DNA from: Treponema sp. UBA4692
GTDB taxonomy: Bacteria > Spirochaetota > Spirochaetia > Treponematales > Treponemataceae
Direction: 5' to 3'
NCBI GenBank assembly: GCA_002404895.1
Contig: DHKO01000007.1
Span: 1-37,627 of the forward strand
DNA: 37,627 bases
Shown here: positions 1-6,738 of the stretch, one piece after another
How the letters are laid out: each line of letters begins with the position of its first letter
Numbering within the stretch: position 1 is the stretch's first letter
The notes under the pieces: generated by a model
What the model was told of the DNA's origin: nothing
The model's input: only the letters and a program-made list of their open reading frames with translations
The model's database searches: none
Program-made: the position numbers and the translations under genes

Positions 1-390
1 TGTGTTCAGCGTTTGCCGATGGCAAGAAACAGCCAGTTCCATGTTTTGAATAACTGGTACACTTTTGACACAACACAGTCAGTTGGAGATGGTAAATCTA
101 AAGGAGATTACTGCATTGGTGCAAGAAAAGGCACCTTGATTTATTCTGAGGCAAACTATTTCGACAGCAATATGCAGTATTCTATCCGTGGAAACTCAAG
201 CACAGCTTCAACGGCTAAAGTTTATGATACAGGAAGTGTTGATAACAATAGCAAGAAAACAAGCGAGTATACTGCGGTTGATTCTGCTCCATTCACTGTG
301 ACTTATTCTTATGAACCGATGACCGCTGCAAATGCAAAAACTTACGTTGCAGCCAACGCAGGTGCTGGTGTCTGGAGTGTAAGCAAGTAA
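1..390 (+). CDS. Pectate lyase, C-terminal part (gene enters from the left)
   Basis: The frame is open to the left edge, so this is the 3' end of a larger gene. Near the start it reads QRLPMARNSQFHVLNNWY, matching the strand pattern R-x-P-x-x-R-x-x-x-x-HV-x-NN-x-Y typical of the parallel beta-helix of polysaccharide lyase family 1 pectate lyases. The rest is rich in Ser, Thr, Asn and Ala with no Cys pair or anchor, as in secreted beta-helix tails, and ends in VWSVSK. Pectate lyases cleave polygalacturonate by beta-elimination outside the cell; the Ca-binding and catalytic residues lie upstream of the window. An intrinsic terminator follows about 37 bases after the stop, so this is the last gene of its transcript. 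Family assignment rests on one motif and is fairly secure; substrate is inferred. Confidence 0.68.
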   Translation, partial: CVQRLPMARNSQFHVLNNWYTFDTTQSVGDGKSKGDYCIGARKGTLIYSEANYFDSNMQYSIRGNSSTASTAKVYDTGSVDNNSKKTSEYTAVDSAPFTVTYSYEPMTAANAKTYVAANAGAGVWSVSK

Positions 391-425
391 GATTCTTTTA
401 GATTTTAGAATCACTCATAAAAATC

Positions 426-490
426 AAAATCCCCCTTGTGCCTGTTTTGAAGTGCAACGCTCACTTCAGGCTGCAATGGGGGATTTTTTG
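426..490 (+). terminator. Rho-independent terminator of the pectate lyase gene
   Basis: An outer stem (AAAATCCCCCTTG with CAATGGGGGATTTT) encloses an inner hairpin (TGAAGTG with CACTTCA) and runs into a T tract. Confidence 0.85.
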
Positions 491-515
491 TTAGACGCTT
501 ATTTGCAAGCCTCTT

Positions 516-622
516 GCTATTGCGCTGGCAATATGCTTGTCACAGCATTGGCAATGTGCTTGCTTGTGTGCTGACAGTTCCCTTGTCACTGCACTGACAA
601 TAAGTTTGCCAGTGCAGTAACG
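516..622. repeat. Degenerate short tandem repeat with a 9-bp hairpin
   Basis: About four to five loosely related units of 22-27 bp follow each other, each with a core like CTGGCAATATGCTTGT, CACAGCATTGGCAATG or CACTGCACTGACAATAAG. The last unit forms a perfect 9-bp inverted repeat, ACTGCACTG at 588-596 and CAGTGCAGT at 610-618. No open frame or promoter is convincing here. It begins the gene-free stretch 391-1020, whose remaining contents are the palindromes at 762-856 and the 34-bp repeat at 918-951. Confidence 0.5.
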
Positions 623-761
623 GTCTTCCAGATTATTGCGTTGCTGAGCGTGCGTCATAATGTCGGCGATAACCGCGTTATTATGATGGCGTATGTTGCG
701 CTATTGTGCTGACGCGGACACGTTTTCATATTTTTTTTATTCGAATGTCATTGTGAACAAA

Positions 762-856
762 AGCCCGTCATTCCGAATTTATTTCGGAATCTGAAAAAGA
801 GATGCTGAAGCAAGTTCAGCATGACAAACATAGCCCCTGAATAAATTCAGGGTGAC
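762..856. repeat. Cluster of three interspersed palindromes
   Basis: Three short palindromes stand side by side: ATTCCGAA/TTCGGAAT (770-777 and 783-790), ATGCTGAA/TTCAGCAT (802-809 and 815-822), and CCCTGAA/TTCAGGG (835-841 and 846-852). The first is preceded by GTC and the last two are followed by GAC. This is the look of the small interspersed intergenic palindromes common in many bacterial chromosomes. A related, interrupted copy of the first unit seems to lie near 6287-6340. Confidence 0.65.
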
Positions 857-917
857 AAAAGTAAGCTTTGAACAAAAACGAAGGCGCTTGCTGTATGCAA
901 GAGCGTCATTCAAATTC

Positions 918-951
918 CCATTCTCTCTCCTACTTTTTGCTGTTGTTGCGG
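918..951. repeat. 34-bp direct repeat, left copy, flanking the DUF4160 cassette
   Basis: These 34 bases match 1846-1879 at 33 of 34 positions (one C/T difference). The two copies bracket the three small minus-strand genes. Read on the minus strand the unit ends in AGGAGAGAGAATGG, which looks like a ribosome site plus ATG; here that frame stops after three codons. Confidence 0.85.
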
Positions 952-1020
952 AAAAGAACTGTTTTTTATGTCGAGATAAGTCTGCATTTTTTTATCAAGC
1001 CTAATTTCTGGATATTTTGA

Positions 1021-1302
1021 TTATTTATTATAGAATCCGCTTTGACTGTATTCGCTCCATTTTTCGTACATTTCCAAGTATCTTTCTTTTATGAACAGTT
1101 TTATTACTCTTATTTCACGTTCGTTCAAATTCCCTGTGTTTGTAACAACTGAGTCTCCGTTTCCTTTTACAAAGAATTTTGCTGAGCCGTGTTCCTGAAG
1201 CTTCCCGTCCTTGCTTGCGTGAGCGTGCATAGCTTCAACAACGCATTTTGAAGTGAAATAAAGAAAGCAGTTTGCGACTTTGAACTGATAGTATTTAGGC
1301 AT
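1021..1302 (-). CDS. DUF4160-like small protein, third gene of a three-gene cassette
   Basis: The 93-residue product starts MPKYYQFKVANCFLYF, has the HAHASKDG segment near residue 27, then GSAKFFVKGNG and a helix ending EKWSEYSQSGFY. This order (hydrophobic beta start, H-x-H near residue 28, AKFFV strand, then a charged helix with a W-x-E-Y end) fits the DUF4160 fold, small proteins often found paired with another small gene and suspected of toxin-antitoxin or regulatory roles. Biochemical function is unknown. The ATG overlaps the end of the upstream gene by 8 bases and has a GAGG site, so translation is probably coupled. A toxin role is inference only. Confidence 0.62.
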   Translation of the reverse strand: MPKYYQFKVANCFLYFTSKCVVEAMHAHASKDGKLQEHGSAKFFVKGNGDSVVTNTGNLNEREIRVIKLFIKERYLEMYEKWSEYSQSGFYNK

Positions 1303-1528
1303 TCTGTTCTGCCTCTATATATTTCTTGCTTTCGAGCAGATTTTTCTTTGCCATTGCAAGCTCTATGTCGTCCATATTTGTTTCGACTAAAGTTCCGTCT
1401 GTTGTAAAAAGCGCGACTCCTTCTGCATTGTTTAGGTTGTAGACAGAAAATCCGTTTTCTTTTTCTTTTACAGCGAATCCGCTTATGATTACATCTGCCT
1501 CGTCTGCGATTTTTGTTATGTCAAGCAT
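1295..1528 (-). CDS. Small hypothetical protein, second gene of the cassette
   Basis: The 77-residue acidic product (MLDITKIADEADVI...) has a short N-terminal helix, a beta-rich middle (GFSVYNLNNAEGVALF, then TDGTLVETNMDDIE) and a C-terminal helix with KKNLLESKKYIEAEQ. There is no signal peptide, Cys cluster or enzyme motif. It overlaps its neighbours by 8 bases on each side, and GAGGTG precedes the ATG. The arrangement says the three proteins are made together and may bind each other. I do not recognise a named function; partner or antitoxin to the DUF4160-like protein is a guess from context. Confidence 0.6.
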   Translation of the reverse strand: MLDITKIADEADVIISGFAVKEKENGFSVYNLNNAEGVALFTTDGTLVETNMDDIELAMAKKNLLESKKYIEAEQNA

Positions 1529-1793
1529 ATTTCACCTCTACAGATTTTATTGGCTTCAGGAATTTTTCGGAATCCATGCACAGGTCTTCAAGAATTGGAA
1601 TCAGGTCAATGTATTCTTCTTCGGCTTCTTTGTTGTGCGCATATTTTGCCATTACGACTAGATAGCCGTTGTCCCATGATAGGACTTTCTCGTATTTTTC
1701 AAGCGAATACGGTCCGATAAACTTGAGCCGTGTGTCTCCGAATGTAAAAAGCGTGTAGTTTTTTTCGTTTGCCAGATATGCGGTGCTGTTCAT
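1521..1793 (-). CDS. Small hypothetical protein, first gene of the cassette
   Basis: The 90-residue product (MNSTAYLANEKNYTLF...) is mainly beta in character, with TRLKFIGPYSLEKYEKVLSWDNGYLVVMAKY in the centre (quoted here only by its ends, TRLKFIGPYS and WDNGYLVVMAKY) and an acidic EEEYIDLIPILEDLC segment before a final strand. It has no membrane segment or catalytic signature. AAGGAG lies 7-8 bases before the ATG, the best ribosome site of the three, and a TATAAT box sits about 30 bases upstream, so this is the promoter-proximal gene. Function unknown. Confidence 0.6.
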   Translation of the reverse strand: MNSTAYLANEKNYTLFTFGDTRLKFIGPYSLEKYEKVLSWDNGYLVVMAKYAHNKEAEEEYIDLIPILEDLCMDSEKFLKPIKSVEVKYA

Positions 1794-1819
1794 AAAAATC
1801 TCCTTGCGGATTTTTCTTA

Positions 1820-1825
1820 ATTATA
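1820..1825 (-). promoter_or_regulatory. -10 box of the DUF4160 cassette
   Basis: Read on the minus strand this is a consensus TATAAT, about 27 bases before the ATG at 1793. No good -35 is seen at 17 bases (TGGAAG, inside the 34-bp repeat). Confidence 0.5.
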
Positions 1826-1845
1826 ATCAAATAACTTCTTGTCTT

Positions 1846-1879
1846 CCATTCTCTCTTCTACTTTTTGCTGTTGTTGCGG
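1846..1879. repeat. 34-bp direct repeat, right copy
   Basis: Second copy of the unit at 918-951. It lies between the divergent cassette and livH. On the minus strand the embedded ATG opens a frame of 10 codons before TAA, just upstream of the cassette -10 box. Confidence 0.85.
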
Positions 1880-1939
1880 GCAAGTTTGTTTTTAAGTAAA
1901 ATTGACACAAATTATATAAGAAAAAGTTATGGAGGAAAA

Positions 1940-2839
1940 ATGAACGCTGGTTCGGTTTTTATACAGCAGCTTGTGAACGGACTTTCGCTCGGCAGCATTT
2001 ACGCTTTGATTGCGCTTGGCTACACGATGGTCTATGGAATTGTAAAGCTGATTAACTTTGCGCACGGCGATGTCATGATGGTCGGAGCTTATGCGGGCTA
2101 TTTTGTGCTTTGCGCGCTTGGCACTACGCCTGCCGGAATGGTCTGCGCTTTTGTCGCGGCAATGGTTATGTGCGCTCTTTTGATTCTTGTGATTGAGCGC
2201 GTGGCTTACCGGCCGCTTAGAAACGCTCCTCGCTTGAATTCGCTTATTACGGCGATTGCGGTTGAGCTTATCCTGCAGAATCTTATGCGCGTTCTTCCGT
2301 TTGTGGGGCCTGACCCTCGTGAGTTTCCGACAATGGCGACTGTGAACCTTAAATTCGGTCTCGTTTCAATCTCGAACATTCAGATTATCGTTATCGTTCT
2401 GAGCGCGATTTTGATGATTATCCTGAACTACATCGTGAACTACACGAAAATGGGCAAGGCGATGCGCGCTGTGTCGTTTGATTTGGGGGCTGCGAGCCTT
2501 ATGGGAATCAACGTGAACCGCGTTATCGCCACGACTTTTGTGATTGGCTCTGTCCTTGCGGGGGCGGGCGGCGTTCTTTACGCGACTTATTATCCTCAGA
2601 TTGACCCTGTAATGGGCTATATTCCAGGTCTTAAAGCGTTCGTTGCGGCGGTTCTCGGCGGAATCGGCTCTATTCCGGGCGCAATGGCCGGCGGAATTAT
2701 CCTTGGCGTTGCGGAGACAATGGTAAAGGCTTATGTTTCTTCAAGCTATGCGGACGCTGTCTCTTACTGCATCTTGATTGTGATTCTTCTTGTAAAGCCT
2801 GCCGGACTTCTCGGAAAGAAAACTCACGTAAAGGTTTAA
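1940..2839 (+). CDS. livH: Branched-chain amino acid ABC transporter permease LivH
   Basis: The 299-residue membrane protein has the LivH opening (QQLVNGLSLGSIYALIALGY, then GIVKLINFAHGDVMMVGAY) and the family ending VKPAGLLGKK, with about eight hydrophobic segments. It forms the inner-membrane channel with LivM for uptake of Leu, Ile and Val or related amino acids. The ATG at 1940 is chosen because GGAGG lies just before it and the LivH homology begins there; the frame can be opened at 1865 but that adds no family-like sequence. It is the first gene of a tight five-gene operon. A TTGACA at 1902-1907 may be the -35 but no good -10 is placed for it. No livJ/livK-type binding protein gene is beside it. 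Confidence 0.93.
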   Translation: MNAGSVFIQQLVNGLSLGSIYALIALGYTMVYGIVKLINFAHGDVMMVGAYAGYFVLCALGTTPAGMVCAFVAAMVMCALLILVIERVAYRPLRNAPRLNSLITAIAVELILQNLMRVLPFVGPDPREFPTMATVNLKFGLVSISNIQIIVIVLSAILMIILNYIVNYTKMGKAMRAVSFDLGAASLMGINVNRVIATTFVIGSVLAGAGGVLYATYYPQIDPVMGYIPGLKAFVAAVLGGIGSIPGAMAGGIILGVAETMVKAYVSSSYADAVSYCILIVILLVKPAGLLGKKTHVKV

Positions 2840-2851
2840 GGACGGAAGACA

Positions 2852-3871
2852 ATGAAAAACAAATTCAGGCGAAACACATTTATCCTCGGCGGAATCTCGC
2901 TTTTTGCGGTGGTCGTTCCGTTTCTCTTGATAAAAATCGGCGTGATTGACTCGTACACTGCGCAGGTTATAACTCTCGGCGGCGTGAATGCGATTATGGC
3001 AATCAGCGTGAACGTTGTTACTGGAATCACCGGCCAGCTTACTCTCGGGCAGTGCGCTTTTCAGGCTGTGGGAGCTTACACGGTTATGATTCTAGCTCAG
3101 GATGTGGGGCTTCCTCTTCCGCTGGCTATGGCAATCGGACCTTTTGTGGCGGCATTCTTCGGATTCTTGATTGGATTTCCGACTTTGAAGCTCGAGGGCG
3201 ACTATCTTGCGATTGTTACTCTCGCGTTCGGCGAGATTATCCGCGTTGTGCTTGTGAACTTCAGGGGAATTACAGGCGGTCCTAACGGAAAAAGCTTCAA
3301 GTATTCATTCTTGCGCGACAGTCTTGACTGGGGAGCTTCGCTTTCCTATCTTGCGGTAATCGGCATGCTGGTTGTTGTCATTATCCTTTTGCAGAACTTT
3401 TTGCGCTCAAGCTACGGACGCGCGATAAAGGCTGTGCGCGAGGACGAGATTGCGGCGAACTCAAACGGAATCAACGTTTTCAGATACAAGATGATTGGCT
3501 TTGTGATTGCGGCTTTTATCGGCGGAATCGGCGGAGCTTTGTACGCGCCTTTCCTTGGGTTCATCAAGCCGGAGCTTGCTTCCTTCAACAACTCAATCAA
3601 CGCGCTTATCTTTGTTGTCCTTGGCGGAATGGGATCGATTACAGGCTCTGTGATTGCGGCTTTTGTCCTCACGTATTTGCAGGAATTCCTTCGCTTCATG
3701 GCGAACTACAGGCTCTTGCTTTATCCTGTCGTCTTGATTCTCGTGATGCTTTTCAGGCCGCAAGGGCTTCTCGGAATGAAGGAGCTTTCTTTCGTGGGCG
3801 TTTGGGACAAGGTTTTTGCGAAGATTAAGACAAAAATGGAAAAGAACAAATCGGAGGCTGGCAATGAGTGA
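2852..3871 (+). CDS. livM: Branched-chain amino acid ABC transporter permease LivM
   Basis: The 339-residue permease begins 12 bases after livH. It has a hydrophobic N-terminus, the LivM segment GITGQLTLGQCAFQAVGAY near residue 55, LEGDYLAIVTLAFGEIIR around residues 110-130, the coupling-loop region AIKAVREDEIAANSNGIN near residue 193 (contact with the ATPases), and the ending LFRPQGLLGMKEL. A charged cytoplasmic tail of about 25 residues follows. Length is normal for the family. It pairs with LivH. The stop overlaps the livG start by 8 bases, so translation is coupled. Confidence 0.93.
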   Translation: MKNKFRRNTFILGGISLFAVVVPFLLIKIGVIDSYTAQVITLGGVNAIMAISVNVVTGITGQLTLGQCAFQAVGAYTVMILAQDVGLPLPLAMAIGPFVAAFFGFLIGFPTLKLEGDYLAIVTLAFGEIIRVVLVNFRGITGGPNGKSFKYSFLRDSLDWGASLSYLAVIGMLVVVIILLQNFLRSSYGRAIKAVREDEIAANSNGINVFRYKMIGFVIAAFIGGIGGALYAPFLGFIKPELASFNNSINALIFVVLGGMGSITGSVIAAFVLTYLQEFLRFMANYRLLLYPVVLILVMLFRPQGLLGMKELSFVGVWDKVFAKIKTKMEKNKSEAGNE

Positions 3872-4670
3872 AAAACAGCTGGTTCTTCAGGCGACTGACA
3901 TCTCAATCGTTTTCGGCGGACTTCGCGCTGTGAGCGACTTGAATCTTGAAATTTACAAAGGCGAGCTTATTGGCTTAATCGGCCCGAACGGAGCTGGAAA
4001 GACGACTTTGTTCAATATGCTTTCAGGAGTCTACACGCCGACAAGCGGGCAGATTGCTTTCTGGGACAAAAACGACAAAGTGAACGTTGTGAACAGGAAA
4101 ACGCCAGCCGAGCTTAACAAGATTGGAATCGCGCGCACTTTCCAGAACATCAGGCTTTTCGGAAATCTTTCCGTGGCTGACAATGTTAAGATTGCAATGC
4201 ACGGCCAGAGAAAGGCGAATCCGTTCAGCGTATTGTTCAGAACAAAAAAATTCTTGCAGGAAGAATTCAGAGTCGGGCGGCAGGTTTTTCAGCTCTTGAA
4301 GCTTTTCGGGCTTGAAAAAAAGGAGAACGAGCTTGCGGCGAATCTTCCTTACGGCGAGCAGCGCAAGCTTGAAATTTGCCGCGCGCTTGCTTCAAATCCT
4401 AGCTTGCTTCTTCTTGACGAGCCTGCTGCCGGAATGAATCCGCAGGAAACGGCTGAGCTTATGGACTTGATTTCGTTCATCAGAAAGGAATTCAATCTTA
4501 CAATTCTTCTGATTGAGCATGATATGAAGCTTGTAATGGGAATCTGCGAGCGTCTTTATGTTCTTAACTACGGGCGCGTTCTTGCGGAGGGAACTCCAGA
4601 GGAGATTCAGAAGAATCCTGAAGTCATAAAGGCTTATCTTGGAACTGAGGCGGAGGCTGCAAATGGCTGA
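3864..4670 (+). CDS. livG: Branched-chain amino acid ABC transporter ATPase LivG
   Basis: The 268-residue ATPase has Walker A GPNGAGKTT at residues 40-48, the Liv-type signature LPYGEQRKLEICRAL, Walker B LLLLDEPAAGMNP and H-loop LIEHD. The LPYGEQR form of the signature and the insert after the Q-loop (FQNIRLFGNLSV) are typical of LivG rather than LivF. The ATG at 3864 is chosen over an in-frame start at 3816 because GGAGG sits just before it and the homology starts at MSEKQ. It overlaps livM by 8 bases and livF by 8 bases. Confidence 0.93.
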   Translation: MSEKQLVLQATDISIVFGGLRAVSDLNLEIYKGELIGLIGPNGAGKTTLFNMLSGVYTPTSGQIAFWDKNDKVNVVNRKTPAELNKIGIARTFQNIRLFGNLSVADNVKIAMHGQRKANPFSVLFRTKKFLQEEFRVGRQVFQLLKLFGLEKKENELAANLPYGEQRKLEICRALASNPSLLLLDEPAAGMNPQETAELMDLISFIRKEFNLTILLIEHDMKLVMGICERLYVLNYGRVLAEGTPEEIQKNPEVIKAYLGTEAEAANG

Positions 4671-5385
4671 AAATGAAAAAATGCTTTCTGTTGAAAATCT
4701 CGTTGTGAGCTACGGCGCAATCAAGGCATTGAAAGGAATCAGCTTTGACGTTAAAAAAGGCGAGATTATAAGCCTTATCGGCTCGAACGGCGCAGGAAAA
4801 ACCACAACTCTTCATTCAATCTCGAATCTGATAAAAAAGGCGGAAGGAAAAGTCTTCTTCAAAGGCGAGGACATCACGAGCCTTTCCCCGGATCAGATTG
4901 TCCGGCGCGGGCTTATTCAAGTTCCAGAGGGACGGCGCATTTTCGCGAACCTTACCGTAAAGGAAAATCTTGAGATGGGAGCGTACACCAGAAAGGACAA
5001 GCAGAACATCAAAGGCGATATGGAGCATGTCTACACGCTTTTTCCGCGATTGAAAGAGCGGCTGAAGCAGGAGGCAGGAACTTTGTCTGGCGGCGAGCAG
5101 CAGATGCTTGCGATGGGGCGCGCGCTTATGTCAAAGCCGGAGCTTCTTCTTCTTGACGAGCCTAGCATGGGGCTTGCCCCGATTCTCGTTGACGAGATTT
5201 TTGAGATTGTAAAGAAAATCAACAGCGAGGGAACAACGATTCTCTTGGTTGAGCAGAACGCGTATAAGGCGATGCAGATTGCAAGCCGCGTCTATATTCT
5301 TGAGACAGGCCTGATTTCTGCAAGCGGAAACGCCTCTGACATGATAAAAGACCCTGCTGTTCAAAAAGCATATTTAGGAGGCTAA
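4663..5385 (+). CDS. livF: Branched-chain amino acid ABC transporter ATPase LivF
   Basis: The 240-residue ATPase has Walker A GSNGAGKTT (residues 40-48), the LivF segment RRGLIQVPEGRRIFANLTV, signature LSGGEQQMLAMGRAL, Walker B LLLLDEPSMGLAP and H-loop LLVEQN. It forms the ATPase dimer with LivG. The start at 4663 follows GGAGGCTGC, a translation start context nearly identical to that of livG, which helps equal output of the two subunits. It overlaps the livG stop by 8 bases, and the next gene begins 2 bases after its stop. Confidence 0.93.
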   Translation: MAENEKMLSVENLVVSYGAIKALKGISFDVKKGEIISLIGSNGAGKTTTLHSISNLIKKAEGKVFFKGEDITSLSPDQIVRRGLIQVPEGRRIFANLTVKENLEMGAYTRKDKQNIKGDMEHVYTLFPRLKERLKQEAGTLSGGEQQMLAMGRALMSKPELLLLDEPSMGLAPILVDEIFEIVKKINSEGTTILLVEQNAYKAMQIASRVYILETGLISASGNASDMIKDPAVQKAYLGG

Positions 5386-5387
5386 AA

Positions 5388-6032
5388 ATGATTATATCTG
5401 ACTACATGAGCAAAAACCCGGTCTGCATTTCACTTGACCGCTCGGTAACTGAAGCCAAAGCGATAATGACAAGAGAGAAAATCAACAAGCTGCCTGTCTT
5501 GGACAAGGACAGCAATCTTGTTGGAATAATAACAAAAAACGACTTGGCAAAGGCAGCTCCTTCTGCCGCCACAACTCTCGACATCTACGAGATGGGCTAT
5601 CTTCTCTCAAAGCTGAAAGTCGAGAAGGTGATGACAAAAAATCCTGTTACGGTCTCGCCTGACGAGGTTATCGAGGAGGCCGCAAGAATAATGGCAGACA
5701 AGGACATCGGCTGCCTGCCGGTTGTTCAGGACGGAATCCTTGTCGGAATCATAACCGAAAGCGACATTTTCAAGCAGTTCATCTCGATGTTCGGCGCGCG
5801 TCATCACGGAGTGCGCGTGACAATGGAATTTCCTGACAGAACCGGCGCGCTCGCTGACTTCGCAAGAAAAATCGCCGACAAGGGCGGAAACATAATCGCG
5901 GTTGTTACGGACGACGGTAGCAATATGACCAGCAAGAAAGTTACCGTAAAAATCGCGAATCTCGACACAAAGGTTGTTGAGAGCATTATCAGCGAAATCG
6001 GCGTTGAAAAGCTCGACATCAGGGAGCTTTAA
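5388..6032 (+). CDS. CBS-CBS-ACT protein of the Liv operon (AcuB-like)
   Basis: The 214-residue soluble protein has two CBS domains (about residues 1-65 with YMSKNPVCISLD and GIITKNDL; about 75-135 with VMTKNPVTVSPDEVIEEA and GIITESDIF) and a C-terminal ACT domain (about 140-214, starting GVRVTMEFPDRTGALADFA). CBS pairs usually bind adenosyl nucleotides and ACT domains usually bind amino acids, so this is likely a sensor that ties uptake or metabolism of branched-chain amino acids to energy state; that role is inferred. It starts 2 bases after livF behind AGGAGG, so it is part of the transporter operon, whose terminator follows at 6067. Confidence 0.85.
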   Translation: MIISDYMSKNPVCISLDRSVTEAKAIMTREKINKLPVLDKDSNLVGIITKNDLAKAAPSAATTLDIYEMGYLLSKLKVEKVMTKNPVTVSPDEVIEEAARIMADKDIGCLPVVQDGILVGIITESDIFKQFISMFGARHHGVRVTMEFPDRTGALADFARKIADKGGNIIAVVTDDGSNMTSKKVTVKIANLDTKVVESIISEIGVEKLDIREL

Positions 6033-6066
6033 ATTTTTTATAGGGCGTTCCCCGACATCCTGTCGT

Positions 6067-6097
6067 GCAAGAAGCTGTGCTTCTTGCGGTTTTTTTC
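6067..6097 (+). terminator. Terminator of the liv operon
   Basis: A perfect 8-bp stem, GCAAGAAG and CTTCTTGC, with a 5-base loop is followed by GG and seven T. Confidence 0.9.
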
Positions 6098-6290
6098 CCC
6101 TAGTCCGCCATCCGTGGCGGAATCATCTTCCGAAGAAAATCGTTTTCGGCGGCAAATGCCGGGGCGGGCTATCCGTGGCTCCGCTTACGCTCCGGTGCTG
6201 CGCACACGCTTCGCGTCCACGCAGCTTGCGTTAGGCACGCAGGCATCCCTAACGCAAGCAAGCCGCGCACGCAAGATTTGCTGAGCTCGT
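6098..6290. repeat. GC-rich hairpin islet
   Basis: This stretch is far richer in G and C than the surrounding gaps. It holds TCCGCCA/TGGCGGA (6104-6110, 6115-6121), iterations of GCTCCGCTTACGCTCCGG and CGCTTCGCGTCC type, and a perfect 12-bp inverted repeat GCTTGCGTTAGG/CCTAACGCAAGC (6224-6235, 6248-6259). Short open frames here are products of the repeat, not genes. A similar but shorter block lies at 23161-23280. Confidence 0.55.
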
Positions 6291-6355
6291 TATTCCGAAC
6301 TCAAGCACTTTCGTTGTTGCGCCCGTTTCGATTTTGGAATCTTTAATAAAAAGAA

Positions 6356-6393
6356 TCACGCCATTGCGAGAAGCGAAGTGGTGAAGCAATCCA
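6356..6393. repeat. Interspersed repeat of the TTGCGAG...GCAATCC type
   Basis: The sequence holds CATTGCGAGAAGCGAAG and GTGAAGCAATCC, with the imperfect ends ATTGC and GCAAT. This form recurs as an interspersed repeat in many unrelated bacterial chromosomes. It sits between the GC-rich islet and the palindrome array. Confidence 0.5.
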
Positions 6394-6418
6394 GCTTTGA
6401 AGCCTGCCATTTTTCAAA

Positions 6419-6672
6419 TCGTATTCAATACGAAATCCGCTTTTTCCATTTTCTTGAATCGTACTGAGTACGAATTCCCAATTTTTTAAAAACCGCGAAT
6501 CGTATTGAGTACGAATGTCATTTTTCCAAAATTCGTAAATCGTAGTGAGTACGAATCTCGTCCTGCGAAAATTTTATGAATCGTACTGAGTACGAACGCT
6601 GTTTTTCTAAATTCCTTGAATCGTATTGAGTACGAAAGCCGATTTTGTTTTTTCAAATCGTACTGAGTATGA
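6419..6672. repeat. Array of seven 15-bp palindromes at 37-41-bp pitch
   Basis: Seven copies of TCGTAYTGAGTACGA or close variants stand at 6419, 6459, 6500, 6540, 6581, 6621 and 6658. The steps are 40, 41, 40, 41, 40 and 37 bases. Each half is TCGTA/TACGA; the first copy has TTCAA in the middle and the last has one changed base (TATGA). The 22-26-base intervals are T-rich and loosely alike (often a TTTTTC run and a final TTGA), so this may be a worn tandem repeat with a conserved palindrome. It ends about 100 bases before the next gene. Confidence 0.9.
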
Positions 6673-6738
6673 AAACTGAATGAATCTGGCAAAATCGGCA
6701 AAACTGCTTAATTGTAAACGTCTGGAAATTAAATAAAG

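Noticed and set aside
918..1879. Integron cassette with attC sites
   Set aside because: The 34-bp repeats lack the paired core sites and the folded symmetry of attC, and no integrase gene is seen.
1902..1930. TTGACA as a certain livH promoter
   Set aside because: The hexamer is perfect, but at 17-18 bases the -10 would be AGTTAT/GTTATG and start downstream of the ribosome site; TATAAG at 1915 is too close. Left as a note only.
5974..6284. Two plus-strand frames of 66-86 residues after the liv operon
   Set aside because: They cover the terminator and the GC-rich repeat islet; their sequence is only the translated repeat.
6419..6672. CRISPR array
   Set aside because: The repeat core is only 15 bp and palindromic, intervals are T-rich and similar to each other rather than unique spacers, and no cas gene is in the window.
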